From Portulaca oleracea (Eukaryota > Streptophyta > Magnoliopsida > Caryophyllales > Portulacaceae), in the NCBI GenBank assembly GCA_029582165.1, contig CM055875.1:7857501-7921500 (forward strand): a DNA stretch of 64,000 nucleotides, in the 5' to 3' direction. The notes beneath the pieces are model-generated. The model saw only the letters and a list, made by a program, of their open reading frames with translations, was not told the origin of the DNA and searched no databases. Made by a program: the position numbers and the translations under genes. Position 1 is the stretch's first letter. Every line of letters starts with the position of its first letter. This document shows positions 35,257-46,714 of this stretch, in pieces.

Positions 35257-36720
35257 TTGGACTTGGACAACAACGTCGAGATTAACTGTATTTCGGCACA
35301 CCTGGCTCCATATGACAGAGAAGATCTTATGATGATCCAGTTCGGGAGCCAAGAACCAGTTTTTATCCCTATTTTAGCTTGGACCTCTCAAAGGAAACAT
35401 ACTGAAACGCCAGAAGGTCAGGAGGAGGAGGGAGGATGGACTCTGGTCACGCGGAGGAAATCCAGGAAGAACGACAAGGTTCAAGTGCCATCGTCTCACA
35501 AAAGAAAACAACAGGAAAGGAAGAGTAGTTCTCAACCAGCTAGGCAAGGGGAAAAGGTTGGCAGCTCTAGGAAGCAGTTGGTTCAACCCTCTGGGTCGTT
35601 TGAGCAAGATTCACGTCGTCCTCTCACCTTAGGAGAATATTTCTCATGGGACTTTCTAGGAAAGGCTGACGAAGTCGTGGTGAACATGGTCTCTTGTTCC
35701 GAACTCGAAGATGAGGACAACGAAGTGAAAAACCAAGACCGTCTTCAGGAAGCTACTGATAAAACTCTAAGGGTTGTGGAGGCCTTACCAGCACAAATGG
35801 CATGGGAGAAAATCTTTTATCTTCCTGAAGAAATGCGTCGGCATGTTGCCACTACATTGCAACATCCTGAGCTTTACGCCGACAAGGTCCAAGACGTGGG
35901 AGAATCGTCTAGCACTTTCACGCAGTGTGTTTCTTGCAACACATCTATCACCTTCACTAACAATGACTTACTTCTAGGCTCCAAGCTCCATAATCGCCCT
36001 CTATTTGTATCCGGCTACATCCGTGGACAGAAGGTCAAACGCATTTTGGTTGATGGAGGATCTGCGGTGAATATCATGCCAAAGTCGACGATGTCAGAAT
36101 TGGGGATCACAATTGAAGAGCTCTCCAAGAGTCGTACAATGATACAAGGGTTCAACCTCGAAGGTCAACGAGCACTCGGGATGATTCGGATTGAATTGGT
36201 GATGGGTGACTTGTCTACAACTGTAATTTTCCATGTTATCGACTCCAAGACTTCCTATAAGTTACTGTTAGGGAGACCGTGGCTACATGAGCATGGCATC
36301 GTAGCCTCCACTCTACATCAATGTTTGAAGTATTATAGAGGTGGGGAAAGAAAGATAGATGGTGATGTTAAGCCTTTTAATAGAGCCGAATCCCACTTTG
36401 CAGATGCAAGATTCTTTGAAGAGACTGTGACGTTTAAGGAGGCAATGCCCTCGTCAATTGCCTCCACAGGCAAAAGGGTTTTGAAGAAAGATGTTGAGGT
36501 TATAACAGACGATAGACGGGAGGTACCGCATAAAGAGGAAATGTCAGTGGCACTCTCTAAACCGACCAATAAGCAAGTTGCTCCATCATCTGGCGCGGTG
36601 CTACCAGTTCTAAGGTACATACCTAAGTCTCGCCGAAAGGAAGGGGAATCTCCTTTTGCCGAATATACAATTGGAAGCTCGAAGAATGCTCTAGCAAGAA
36701 AGTCAGTGAGGAGGGTCTAA
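35257..36720 (+). pseudogene. Tat spacer and aspartic protease
   Basis: 487 codons open. The first half is Lys/Arg/Ser-rich. The second half (from about 35980) is the retropepsin-like domain: NRPLFVSGYIRGQKV, the active-site segment ILVDGGSAVNIMP (about 36045-36085; Asp then Gly-Gly), and the distal LLLGRPWLHEHG (about 36265). In LTR elements this enzyme cuts the polyprotein. The frame stops at 36720 and the polyprotein resumes in another frame, so the element cannot make an intact product. Confidence 0.8.
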
Positions 36721-36800
36721 GTGCACTCAAAGCAAATACGGTCATCCCTATCCTCCACCCACAACAAAACAGGGCCAAGAAACCACCTCTTTCTGGGTTT

Positions 36801-39341
36801 GTGGTGTCGTCTAAAGTTGGTGATGATATACCGACTCCAAGGACTAACGAAGGGTTCGATCCGAAGGCGTACAAGCTTATGAAAAAGGTTGGTTATGACT
36901 TTCAAAATCCGGCACCCTTAGGGGAGGTAGTTGAGGCCAAGCCTTATGGCCTTAACGAAACGCAGAAGAAGATCCAAGAGTAAGGGGGTTCGGTAAAAGT
37001 CTCTAAGGTTGGTCTCGGTTACAAGTCAATACAACCAGTTAAAATCTCAGCGCGAAGAAAAGAGAGGAGGTCCGAGGTCCAGTACATTGCAGCTGAAGAG
37101 GCTGATGTTAGTGAGGAGGAAAACACTCATCCTAAGCCAAGGTCCTCTGTTATCGATAGGCTACGGCCGGCTACTTTTGGTGAACGCCCTTCTGTCTTCA
37201 CTCGTATAAGAGACATACCTAGCAGAAGGAGATCTGTTTTCAGCAGAATCAAGGGTCATTCTCAGCCGAAGCCTTCAGTGTTTGCTAAGATAAAAGCCAG
37301 TGAGGAATTGGTGGAGCCACAACTTTGTCAAGGAGACACTTCCGTTTTCGGACGCATAGGAGTCACAAATGACGTTCAAAGCTCTGTCCCTTCTCGCATG
37401 AAGCGTCTCTCTACCTTGGATATAAAGACAGATGGTTCCCTTAGAGTCAAGAGGCGTACTGTGGTTCTGACAGGTCATCAGGTAAATACCAAATCTGAAA
37501 AGGAGTCCAGCCAAGAGGAAGTTGTGTCAGCCAATCATATTACCATCACAGAACACCAAGGTCCCGAGGATGAAATAGAGCTTGCTGAAACTCCTAAGAC
37601 TCTTGAGGATGGAGGGCAAGCAACGGTGGATGAATTAAAGGAGCTAGATCTTGGGATAGTAGATAATCCTCGCCCCATTTATGTAAGCTCTCTGCTTACA
37701 CCAGAAGAAGAAGGGGAGTACTTCAGACTCCTTTCAGAGTATAAAGACGTGTTCGCTTGGAATTACAAGGAGATGTCGGGATTAGACCCAAAAGTTGCTG
37801 TTCACCGCTTGGCTATAAGGAAGGGCGTCTCACCCAAGAAGCAGCCTCAACGGAGATTCCGTCCGGAATTGGTTCCAGAAATTGAAAAGGAGGTCGACAA
37901 GCTCATCGAAGCAGGATTCATTCGGGAGGTGAAGTACCCGACGTGGATTGCAAACATTGTCCCAGTAAGGAAGAAGAACGGACAACTTTGCGTCTGTGTG
38001 GACTTTTGTGATCTTAACGAAGCCTGTCCAAAAGATGACTTCCCCTTACCAATCACGGAGCTTATGATTGACTCTACCACAGGTCATGAGGCCTTGTCAT
38101 TCATGGATTGCACCGCTGGGTATAATCAAATCCAGATGGCACCGGAAGATCAAGATGCGACTGCATTTCGGACACCAAAGGGCATATTTTGTTACAAAGT
38201 AATGCCATTCGGCTTGAAAAATGCCGGAGCAACGTGCAAAGAGCGTCTGAAAATATTTGGCGACATGCTCCATAAGACGGTGGAATGTTATGTCGATGAC
38301 TTGGTGGTTAAGTCAAGGAAGAGGGCGGATCACCTTCAGGATCTCCGTCAAAATTTTGAACGGTTGAGGAGGTGTCAACTTAAGATGAATCCTCTAAAGT
38401 GTGCATTTGGTGTTACCTCTGGAAAGTTCCTAGGCTTCGTCGTTCGCCATAGAGGAATCGAGGTTGACCAAGAAAAGATTAAAGCAATCCAGGAAATGTC
38501 GGAACCAAAGAATCTCAAGGAGCTTCGCAGCCTTCAAGGTCGACTAGCCTATATTCGGAGATTCATATCAAATCTTGCTGGTCGTTGCCATCCTTTCAGC
38601 CACCTTATGAAGAAGGGTGCTCCTTTCGAGTGGGATGACTTGTGTCAAAAAGCTTTTGATTCCATCAAGAAATACTTATCAAACCCTCCGGTCTTAGGAG
38701 CACCGATCCCTGGCAAGCCCCTCATACTTTATGTTACGGCGCATGAGAGGTCATTGGGGACGTTGTTCGCTCAACACACTGAAGATGGAAAAGAAAGAGC
38801 GTTGTATTACCTAAGTCGAACTCTGGTCGGAGCTGAGTTGAACTATTCTCCTATAGAAAAGATATGTTTAGCCCTGGTTTTCGCTGTTCAGAAGCTAAGG
38901 CACTACATGCAGTCTCACACTGTGCAGGTCATCTCTAAGGCAGATCCTATCAAGTACATCTTGTCAAGACCGGTGTTGAGTGGTCGTCTGCCAAAGTGGG
39001 CCATGATCTTGAAGCAGTACGACATTGTCTATGTCCCGCAAAAAGCAATCAAGGGACAAGCATTAGCTGACTTCTTGGCCGAGCACCCGATTCCTGACAA
39101 CTGGGAGATAAGTGATGACTTGCCAGGGGAGGACGTGTTCTTCGTAGATATCTTTCCATCATGGGATATGTATTTTGATGGAGCGGCGAGGCATGATGGC
39201 GCTGGAGCAGGAGTTGTCTTTGTGTCCCCTGAAAGACACGTTCTAACATACTCGTTTGTTCTCACTCAGTTATGTTCGAACAATATGGCGGAATACCAAG
39301 CACCGGTCCCGGACTTCAAATGGCTCTTGAAATGGGGATAA
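36801..39341 (+). pseudogene. Tat reverse transcriptase and RNase H
   Basis: Broken at about 36983, then open for 687 codons from 37278. RT region about 37840-38450: KKNGQLCVCVDFCDLNEACP, SFMDCTAGYNQI, FCYKVMPFGLKNAGAT and the catalytic YVDD (38289-38300). The gypsy RNase H follows from about 38700 (LILYVTAHERSLG, YYLSRTLVGAELNYSPIEK). The second RNase H begins at about 39160 (MYFDGAARHDGAGAG). The frame is lost near 39290, where the second RNase H passes into another frame. Confidence 0.88.
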
Positions 39342-39540
39342 AAGAGCTCAACATCTATGGTGACTCACGGTTGGTCATTAAGCAACTTCTTGAAGAGTAT
39401 GAAGTTAAGAAGGAAGACTTGGTGCCGCATCACGTCGGGCGTTGCAATTATCGAGAAATTGGACATAGTCAAGGTAGAGCATGTGCCAAGGAGTTCCAAC
39501 AAGATGGTCGACGACTTGCTAGTCCGGCGCCACCTTAGCA
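39160..39540 (+). pseudogene. Second (archaeal-type) RNase H
   Basis: Starts with the Asp of YFDGAAR (about 39175), has NNMAEYQA (about 39280), then crosses into the +2 frame as MGIKELNIYGDSRLVIKQL (39335-39390) with the third acidic residue in GDS. A frameshift near 39290-39310 breaks it. This extra RNase H is the diagnostic feature of the Tat lineage. Confidence 0.8.
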
Positions 39541-39579
39541 TCGGGGCGTAAGAGAACATAACGATCCCAAGATGCACCG

Positions 39580-40892
39580 ATGGGTCGAGCACCGCCGCAC
39601 TGTGATTTAGAAGAAGAGGTCAATGCAATCTGTGCTCTTGAAACCGAGGTGGAGGATTGGCGCCAACCCATCATGGACTACTTAAAGCATGGAAGGCTAC
39701 CTAGTGATGCTAGGCATAAGACAGAAGTCCAACGGAGAGCCTCTCGGTTCTTCTACTATAATGGTACCCTCTATCGGCGATCCTTTTCAGGAATCTGGTT
39801 AAGATGTCTAGGCTTGGATGAGGCAAAGCAAGTGATGGAAGAAGCTCACTCAGGGACGTGTGGCGCGCATCAATCAGGTCCTAAGCTTCAGGACCGTGTC
39901 AAGAGGATGAGATATTAATGGCCCACAATGGTACAAGATTGCATGGACTATGCCAGGAGGTGTGACGCTTGCTAGTTTCATGCCAACTTCATACACCAGC
40001 CTCCGGAACCACTTCATCCTACGGTGGCATCATGGCCGTTTGAGGCATGGGGTCTTGATGTTGTTGGACCAATTACGCCTAAGTCATCGGCTAGTCATTC
40101 TTACATCTTGGCCGCCACAAATTACTTCTCCAAATGGGCAGAGGCGATTCCTCTTAGAGAAGTCAAGAAGGAAAATGTAGTTGACTTCATAAGAACACAC
40201 ATCATCTACCGGTATGGCGTGCCTAGGTACATCATCACTGATAATGGTAAGCCATTCGTCAACAGTTTGATGACGAGTTTTTGTGAAAAGTTCAAGTTCG
40301 CTCAACACAAGTCGTCCATGTATAATGCTCCTGCAAATGGCTTGGCAGAGGCTTTCAACAAGACGTTGTGCAACTTACTCAAGAAGATTGTCTCAAAATC
40401 CAAGCGGGATTGGCATGAGAAGTTAGGGGAAGCTCTATGGGCATACCGAACGACTTACAAGACGCCGACACAATCAACACCCTTTGCTCTTGTATACGGG
40501 GTAGAAGTCGCTCCCTCGAGATTCAAATCCCGCTACTCGTTGCGATACAAGAAGGTTTGGCCGAGGAGGAAAATCACAAGCTTCGCTAGATGAGCTAGAG
40601 GCCCTTGATGAGAAAAGACTTCAAGCACAAGGTCGGAGTGTTATCACGCCGACCGCCGCGAGCTTTCAACAAAAAGGTTCGTCCACGCTCGTTCACTGTT
40701 GGAGATCAAGTACCAGCTGTGAGAAGGCCTATCATTGTCTCACGCAAATCTGGAAGCAAGTTCACTTCTAAGTGGGATGGCCCTCATGTGGTGCGCGAAG
40801 TTTACACAAACGGTGCCTACAAGATAGTCGACGCAGAAGGAGTGCATATTGGACCAATCAACGGGAAGTTCCTGAAGCGCTACTATCCTTGA
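39580..40892 (+). pseudogene. Tat integrase (broken)
   Basis: An N-terminal zinc-binding region has H and C partners (EEAHSGTCGAH about 39840; CMDYARRCDAC about 39940) across a TAA at 39916-39918 and a frameshift. The catalytic core shows all three acidic residues: GLDVVGP (about 40050), TDNGKPF (about 40240) and GLAEAFNKTL (about 40340). The last part (40605-40892, another frame) has KWDGPHVVREVYTNGAYK, the usual C-terminal block. Integrase would join element DNA to the genome; here at least two breaks remove function. Confidence 0.85.
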
Positions 40893-41179
40893 AGTTCAAC
40901 AAATTGTAAGCTCCCGAACAAGAGCCTAAACTGTTCACGTACAAAAAAAAAAAGAAGTCAATTTCTGTTTTATTTTTAAGTTCCTCTCATTTCATTGTTG
41001 TAATACTCCTGGCCCGCAAGAGTATAAACTGTGTACGGCTAAATCAATAAATAAAATTTTCATGTCTCCATCTTTAAATTTGAATTACGTTTGGCTTGAT
41101 CCTTATGAGTGTTTCATTCTTAAGGTATGTAGGCAATTTGGGGTCCAGACCCAAATACAGTCATACACAAGAAGAAAAA

Positions 41180-41640
41180 AAATCAATCACAGGCCACCAA
41201 TTTTGAAGACTTTCAAGTCAACAAAAAAATTAAAGACTTCTAAGTCAGCAAAAATTCAAGATTTTCAAATTAATAAATTTCAAGACTCTTAAGTCACCAA
41301 GTCTCTTGACCCCCAAGTCAACAACAAGACAAAGACTTCCAAGTCAGTCCAACTCCCTCATCAACAAGCCTCATGACTCCCAAGTCAGCAAAGTCAATAA
41401 ACTTAAAGACTCTTAAGTCATCAAACCCACCGTCTTCCAAGTCATTAAAACTTGAAGACTTCCAAGTCAGCCAAATTCAAGACTACCAAGTCGTCAAAAT
41501 CAAATTTTAAAGACTTTTACGTCATCACAATAAAGACTCTCAAGTCAAAAGTACAAGAAATAGACTGACTTCCAAGTCATTAAGATTGTAGGCTTTCAAG
41601 CCGCACTCTAGCTTGCCAAGTTCATCATGTCAGTGGTTTG
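41180..41640 (+). repeat. Degenerate tandem GACTTnCAAGTCA array
   Basis: About 15 copies of a quasi-palindrome GACTTCCAAGTCA (with T/C/A changes), spaced about 25-35 bp with A-rich linkers (AGCAAA, TCATCAAA). Lies in the 3' untranslated part of the Tat element. Confidence 0.85.
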
Positions 41641-41904
41641 CTTCAAGTCAGCACCATCAATGAAATACTCAGGTTGGTCGAAAACTTCCTTCAAGCAGGC
41701 GATGTGGAGGCATTCTAGTCGTGTTGGTTGAATTCTGCACCGTGGGTCCTTCAAATTTGTGGCACACTTTTTTTTTTTTTGGCTAAGCGGTAGACTCTTT
41801 CAAGTTAGCAACATCAATGTCTCATTCAAATCAATATTGGGGGCAAACCAGCTGGCGACGTCCTTTCTGTCAATCGATGATCCGTCGACCCAAACTCTAC
41901 TGTC

Positions 41905-42410
41905 GTTTTTGAGAGAGTTGTCTAGGACAACTCCACGCCAGTAAGTTGAGGAGTATTCCACTTGAGGCTCGGCGATGACTTAGTCGACCCAGGCAGTCCT
42001 AAAGAGAGTAAGTCTGCGACCACTCTACGACAGTACGCTGAGGAGTACTCCACTTGTGATGAAGCCATGACTCCGTCGACCCAAGTCAGTTCTGAAAAGA
42101 GACACCTCAAAGATATCTAATACATCAGAACGTTCCCGAGGAGTAAACCCGATGATGACTTCTGTCGACCCAGGTCAGTTCTGAAAAGAAACACCTCAAA
42201 GATGTCTAATACATCAGAACGTCTCTGAGGAGTAAACACGATGACAACATGCCGACATGACAAATCCCAAGAGAGTAGTCTATGACTACTCTACGTCAGT
42301 ACGCTGAGGAGTAGTTCACGGAAGCGGAGATGGCGACATTGTCGACCCAGACAGTCCTGAAGAGAGTAGTCTAGGACTATTCTACGTCAGCACATTGAGG
42401 AGCAGACAAT
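41905..42410 (+). repeat. About 90-bp tandem array in the Tat 3' region
   Basis: Six diverged units. The shared GAGGAGTA-type phrase starts at 41948, 42040, 42138, 42227, 42306 and 42397 (spacings 92, 98, 89, 79, 91). Units also share GTCGACCCAG.CAGT and CTACG.CAGTACG phrases. Confidence 0.85.
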
Positions 42411-42440
42411 ACACTAACGATAGCGGAGATCAACTCTAGA

Positions 42441-43217
42441 AGATTGTAGCAGTCAAAATCAATTTTCCCTACACAAAAAAAAGGAAAATTAGTGTAAAAA
42501 GAATAAAAAAAACTTTGAAAAAAAAAAGTTCCGTGGTAACAGAATTAAAACACATCATGTAGATTTTTTTTTTTACCTCCATCATTTTTCATTCTTAGTA
42601 AAGGTGTCTCTTTTCAAAATTCTTTTTTTTTTTCTTTTCTCTTCTCTTCCCTTTTAGATAGTGATCATGATTGTATATCTATTCATTTCCGAGACCGATA
42701 TAATCAAATCCATCTTTTGTCCAAGTGGAAATAATTATGAGGAATTACGAGGAGGTGCATGAGTATATTTATTTGGGTAACCAATAATATTTTACGGTAT
42801 ACCAAGTTTAGGTAATTTGGGTTTAGGAAGATATAAGTATAAGAAGGAGGATTAAAATTGATTAAAATTTTCCCATTTGGGCCTCATGTTAGCCTGCCAA
42901 CTAAGAAGGAAAGAGAGGGGGAGGTCATTCTTTTGGGCGTTGGTTCTATATATATATATATATATATATATGACATTGGATGAATATATACCATTTTGGA
43001 AACACATCACTTAAACTCCCTCTCACTCTTGCTCCCTCTCTCTCGTTCGTCCATCTTCCTTCCCTGACTCCTCAGTCACCTCGCCATGCCCTGGGCCACA
43101 TCGCCACCGCCACTTCATTCAGGCTACACGCCCCATAATTATCGTCTCATTTTTTCTCTCCTTTTCCTCTTGTGGTAATTGTCTCAATCTTCCACACTCA
43201 CTCTACCAAAGAATTAT
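42441..43217. other. Non-coding; possible 5' part of an older LTR
   Basis: Poly-A and poly-T runs (42470-42640), then GCCTCATGTTAGCC and a TA microsatellite (42949-42971) followed by a CT-rich leader. This has the look of a U3-R region of a chromovirus-type LTR whose remainder would resume at 46715. No gene. Confidence 0.35.
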
Positions 43218-45812
43218 TGTAAAACCCCGAAAAATTTGAAAGCGTTGACCGTGATGTCGTTAGTTATTTAAGTTGACTCTGTTAATTTTTGAGATTTTAT
43301 TAGCGATTATTTTTCTGCTAACACTTGAGCTCGTAGGACCGTTGAGAGACTAACAAGGGTATTTTAGTCATTCCTATAATGCGTGGGAATAATTGTAATT
43401 TAGTAATCTTATGTGATCAATATTGTATGATTTTATGTGCTTCTTTTAAATTATTTGTGAATTATGGATTTTTTAGTTTTATTATTATTATGGTTATTAT
43501 TATTTAGAAAATTAAAATTATTTTCCCCCCTATATTTATTAATAGTAGCAGTTGAGATTAATTATATTTTTGGTTATTTTACTAAATTAATATTAGTTAG
43601 TATATAGGTTAAGTATAGCAACCAATAATATTAAACCCTAAAACCTAAGCCTCCCCTCTCGTTTCTCTCTCTGTGTAACCGCCACCCAGCCACCAGCGCC
43701 CTCTGCCGCCGCTACCACCACCACCGTCACGTCGTCGTCGCCGGAATCCGCCCTGAGCAACCGCCCTGACCACCGCTACGACCACCGCACACCCTTTTCT
43801 CTCTCTATCTCACTTTCTCTGTCTGCCTTGTTGTGCACCACCGCCGCTACCGCCGATCGTCGTCGTCGACTCCCGACCACCAGACGACCGCCGCGTAATC
43901 CCGTCATCACTGGAAACCGCCGCATACCACCCCGACGCGAAGAGACGAGTCAGCGCTGCTTGAAGTGGGTACTGGGTTCGACCCCGACCGCCGTGATTGC
44001 CGGCCACTGTCCGACGTCTCACCCCGACGCACCCGCCACCGACGACGTTACCGGAGCCCCGACCGCCGCCCGTTCTGCCGCCTGCGGTTCCAGTTGACGC
44101 AAACCCTATAAACCCTTCTAATTGTTTGGCTTCTTTTTACTATTTCAATATTGTTATTATTCTGATGTTATGATTAGGATTGAAGTTTTTGATAGTCAAA
44201 GTGTTGTGTTCTATTAGCTCTATGATAATGTTTAGTTTTAGTATTATTAGTATGATTATGTTTGGTATACGTATAAGTGGAGTGGTGTGTTTCATTAGTT
44301 TTGTCATCAGGTTTAGGTCTAAGATTAGTGCTATTGTGATGCTATGCTTAGTAGTAGTATTACTTTGCTTGACGTATTAATTCTATTGTGTGTTTGATCA
44401 GAGTGTGTGAGAGTTGTGTGCTTGACCCTTAGTTTATATTTGTTATCATATTATACCTCTTTAAAAGGGTTTCCTTCGAATCTTTCATTTGGTTACAAAT
44501 CTACATTATATTATGTTTAGTAAAGTTTTGATCCTTGACGTATTAATCATATTATTTTGGGTTATTATCATGTGTGGTTTTATTAATATGAGTTTAATCA
44601 TTTTCTTTATTTAAAAGTACTTCAAAATTTGGTTTCGACCGAAAGTTTAGTATATCGGATGTGTGTTATTTAATTTATAAAGTTTCGATGTCGAAAAATT
44701 TAAGTTTTATGTCGACCTTTACGTCATGTTTTAAATAAAACATTTACTTTGCAAATTTAATTGTTTATGTGAGAATTTGGTGGTAGTTTGAGTATAGTTT
44801 GACCTTGGTTGTGTTAGGGGGGTGAAGGGGAAGGTATTTAACCTTAAGTGGACTGTTTGGAGGCCTAAGTTAGAGTCTCGGAGTGGTTTGATTAGAATTA
44901 GAATCGAAAAACCCAAATAGAAACCCGGTCAGTTTGGACAGATTTTATGAGTCGTACGATATCGATCACCATTTATTGTGTAGTTAATATTTAGCCCTAC
45001 CGTTCGGTCTGGAAATACCTTAGGGTGTTACCTTTCATAGGAATTTTGCGGATCGGACTTTGGAGTTGTATAAGTCGAGTTATACCATGATTACCAGACC
45101 TAGGTCAGATCTGGATAGTTTGGATGGATGATCGTTTTTGAGGATCTTAGAGTGAATTTTAGGTCTCGGGGTCAATATAAGAGTTTTAGTAGACATTTCG
45201 AGGTTTCTAGAAAGTCCAAAAATCGTACCCATAGGATGTCAGGAAGTCAAGTTATGGTTCATTTTATTCGAGCGCTGCAATCTGTCCAGTTATTTCTTGT
45301 GAATAAATGTGTTGTTATGTGTAAACTATTCAATTGATTGTCATATGGAAGTGTTGTGATATGTGATAGTTTGATGATGTGAGATATGTTTAAAATGTTA
45401 ATTTATGAATGATGGGAACCCTATAGTGTTCCTAGGGGTGGGTTAGGAAGAAATTAGATTGCGTTAACTCCGTACGGCACGTTTTTAATTTTAAAAATTT
45501 TGTTATTTCTAGGCGCGTTCTAAACCGTTCGATCTAGTGAGCTCAAGTGCGTCCTGAAGTAAGGAGAAGAATTGTTTTGATTAACTTTAAGTTGTTTTGC
45601 GGATTGCATCCCGAAAGGGGATTTTATTGTGAAATTGACTGTCTATTTTGGATGTGGTTTATGTTCTTTTGAGTTGGTAAAATATGGACAATCCTTTATG
45701 CATGATTTGGAAATGGTTTTGGAAATTTGGGATTGGATTGGATTGGATCGTTTGAGTTGGAAAGGTGTGTTATTAAACCTAATTAATAATTCAAATGAGA
45801 CGTAAATGCGGG

Positions 45813-46050
45813 TTCGGGCCACGCCCCATAGACCATGATCTGTTCCTGTAGGGAGGTTGTCAAGAGATCAGGGGATGCCCTGATATGGTTATGTGTTCGG
45901 GAAATGCTCCATAGACCAGGATCTGTTCCTGTAGGGAGGTTGTCAAGAGATCAGGGGATGCCCTGATCTGGTTATGTGTTCGGGAAATGCTCCATAGACC
46001 AGGATCTGTTCCTGCAAGGAGGTTGTCAAGAGATCAGGGATGCCTGATAA
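45813..46050 (+). repeat. 83-bp tandem triplication in the solo LTR
   Basis: Units start at 45813, 45896 and 45979, exactly 83 bp apart, each with CCATAGACCA.GATCTGTTCC and GTCAAGAGATCAGGG. The third is shortened at its end. Confidence 0.95.
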
Positions 46051-46132
46051 GTGCTACTTCTCCGGGGTTAGTTATATGCACGTGTGTGAAATGGATGGCC
46101 ATCCGTATGCTGAGATTGTGATTGATTGAGAA

Positions 46133-46168
46133 TGAGATTGAGATTGAGATTGAGATTGAGATTGAGAT
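46133..46168 (+). repeat. (GAGATT)n hexanucleotide array
   Basis: Six near-perfect copies inside the 3.5-kb LTR. Confidence 0.9.
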
Positions 46169-46714
46169 ATGATTTTAGTGAAGTCTTGGACTTCGAGGGC
46201 CAAATAAGCAAGGTCCGCCCGCTTAATAATTCTGAAAGATGGTTTGGTTGATTGGGAAAGAAAGTTGGTTTCGAAAAGGTTTGACTTGTTCACTTCTTCC
46301 CCAAAAATGAATTGAAATAAATTTTAAATTGTTTTGACAGTTAGGGGTAGACATTATTGAGTCCTTCTCATGTTTTTAAATGTTTTGTTTTCAGGTGAAG
46401 AGTTTTGTGATGAGAATGGGAACTAGTAGTGAGGACGTTGAAGCTAGTCTTGAGAATAAGTTTAGTTTATGTTCTAGAGTTGAAGTTAGTAATGGTTAGT
46501 TTGTGTTGTTTCTAGAATTGAAGTTCCTTTCGTTTGTTAAATTGGAGTAATTAACGATTAGTTGTTAGTTTTTCCCTTTCTCGCCTTGTATTCCTTTGGG
46601 GATACGGCAGTAACGCCCAATTAAAAAGGGAAAAAAATGAGACTTCCGCTGTTAATGTTAGTCAACGTTTGACTTTGACCGTTAAGTTTAGAATCAAATT
46701 TCCAGGGCGTTACA

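Larger units (their letters stand above)
32727..42440 (+). mobile_element. Tat-lineage Ty3/gypsy retrotransposon, 3' LTR not found
   Basis: 5' LTR, primer-binding site, gag, protease, RT, RNase H, a second RNase H, integrase, then two tandem-repeat arrays, all on the plus strand. Dual RNase H and tandem repeats after integrase are marks of the Tat lineage. Coding parts are broken by several stops and frameshifts. No copy of the 5' LTR was found after the arrays; the nearest relative (61322) is too diverged to be its partner. The element is therefore an old, 3'-truncated or rearranged copy. The right limit is approximate. Confidence 0.88.
43218..46714 (+). mobile_element. Solo LTR, 3.5 kb
   Basis: Starts TGTAAAACCCCGAAAAATTTG and ends CAGGGCGTTACA (5-bp inverted ends TGTAA/TTACA). 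Flanks are ATTAT (43213-43217) and GTTAT (46715-46719), a 5-bp duplication with one mismatch. Inside are a CT-rich leader with AAACCCTAAAACC and CCGCC-rich sequence (about 43630-44090), an 83-bp triple repeat and a GAGATT array. No coding frame with a known domain. Size and ends suit a Tekay/Del-type chromovirus LTR. Confidence 0.8.

Noticed and set aside
43828..44097. 89-codon Arg/Pro/Thr-rich frame
   Set aside because: Lies in the CCGCC-rich leader of the 3.5-kb LTR; composition alone explains it.
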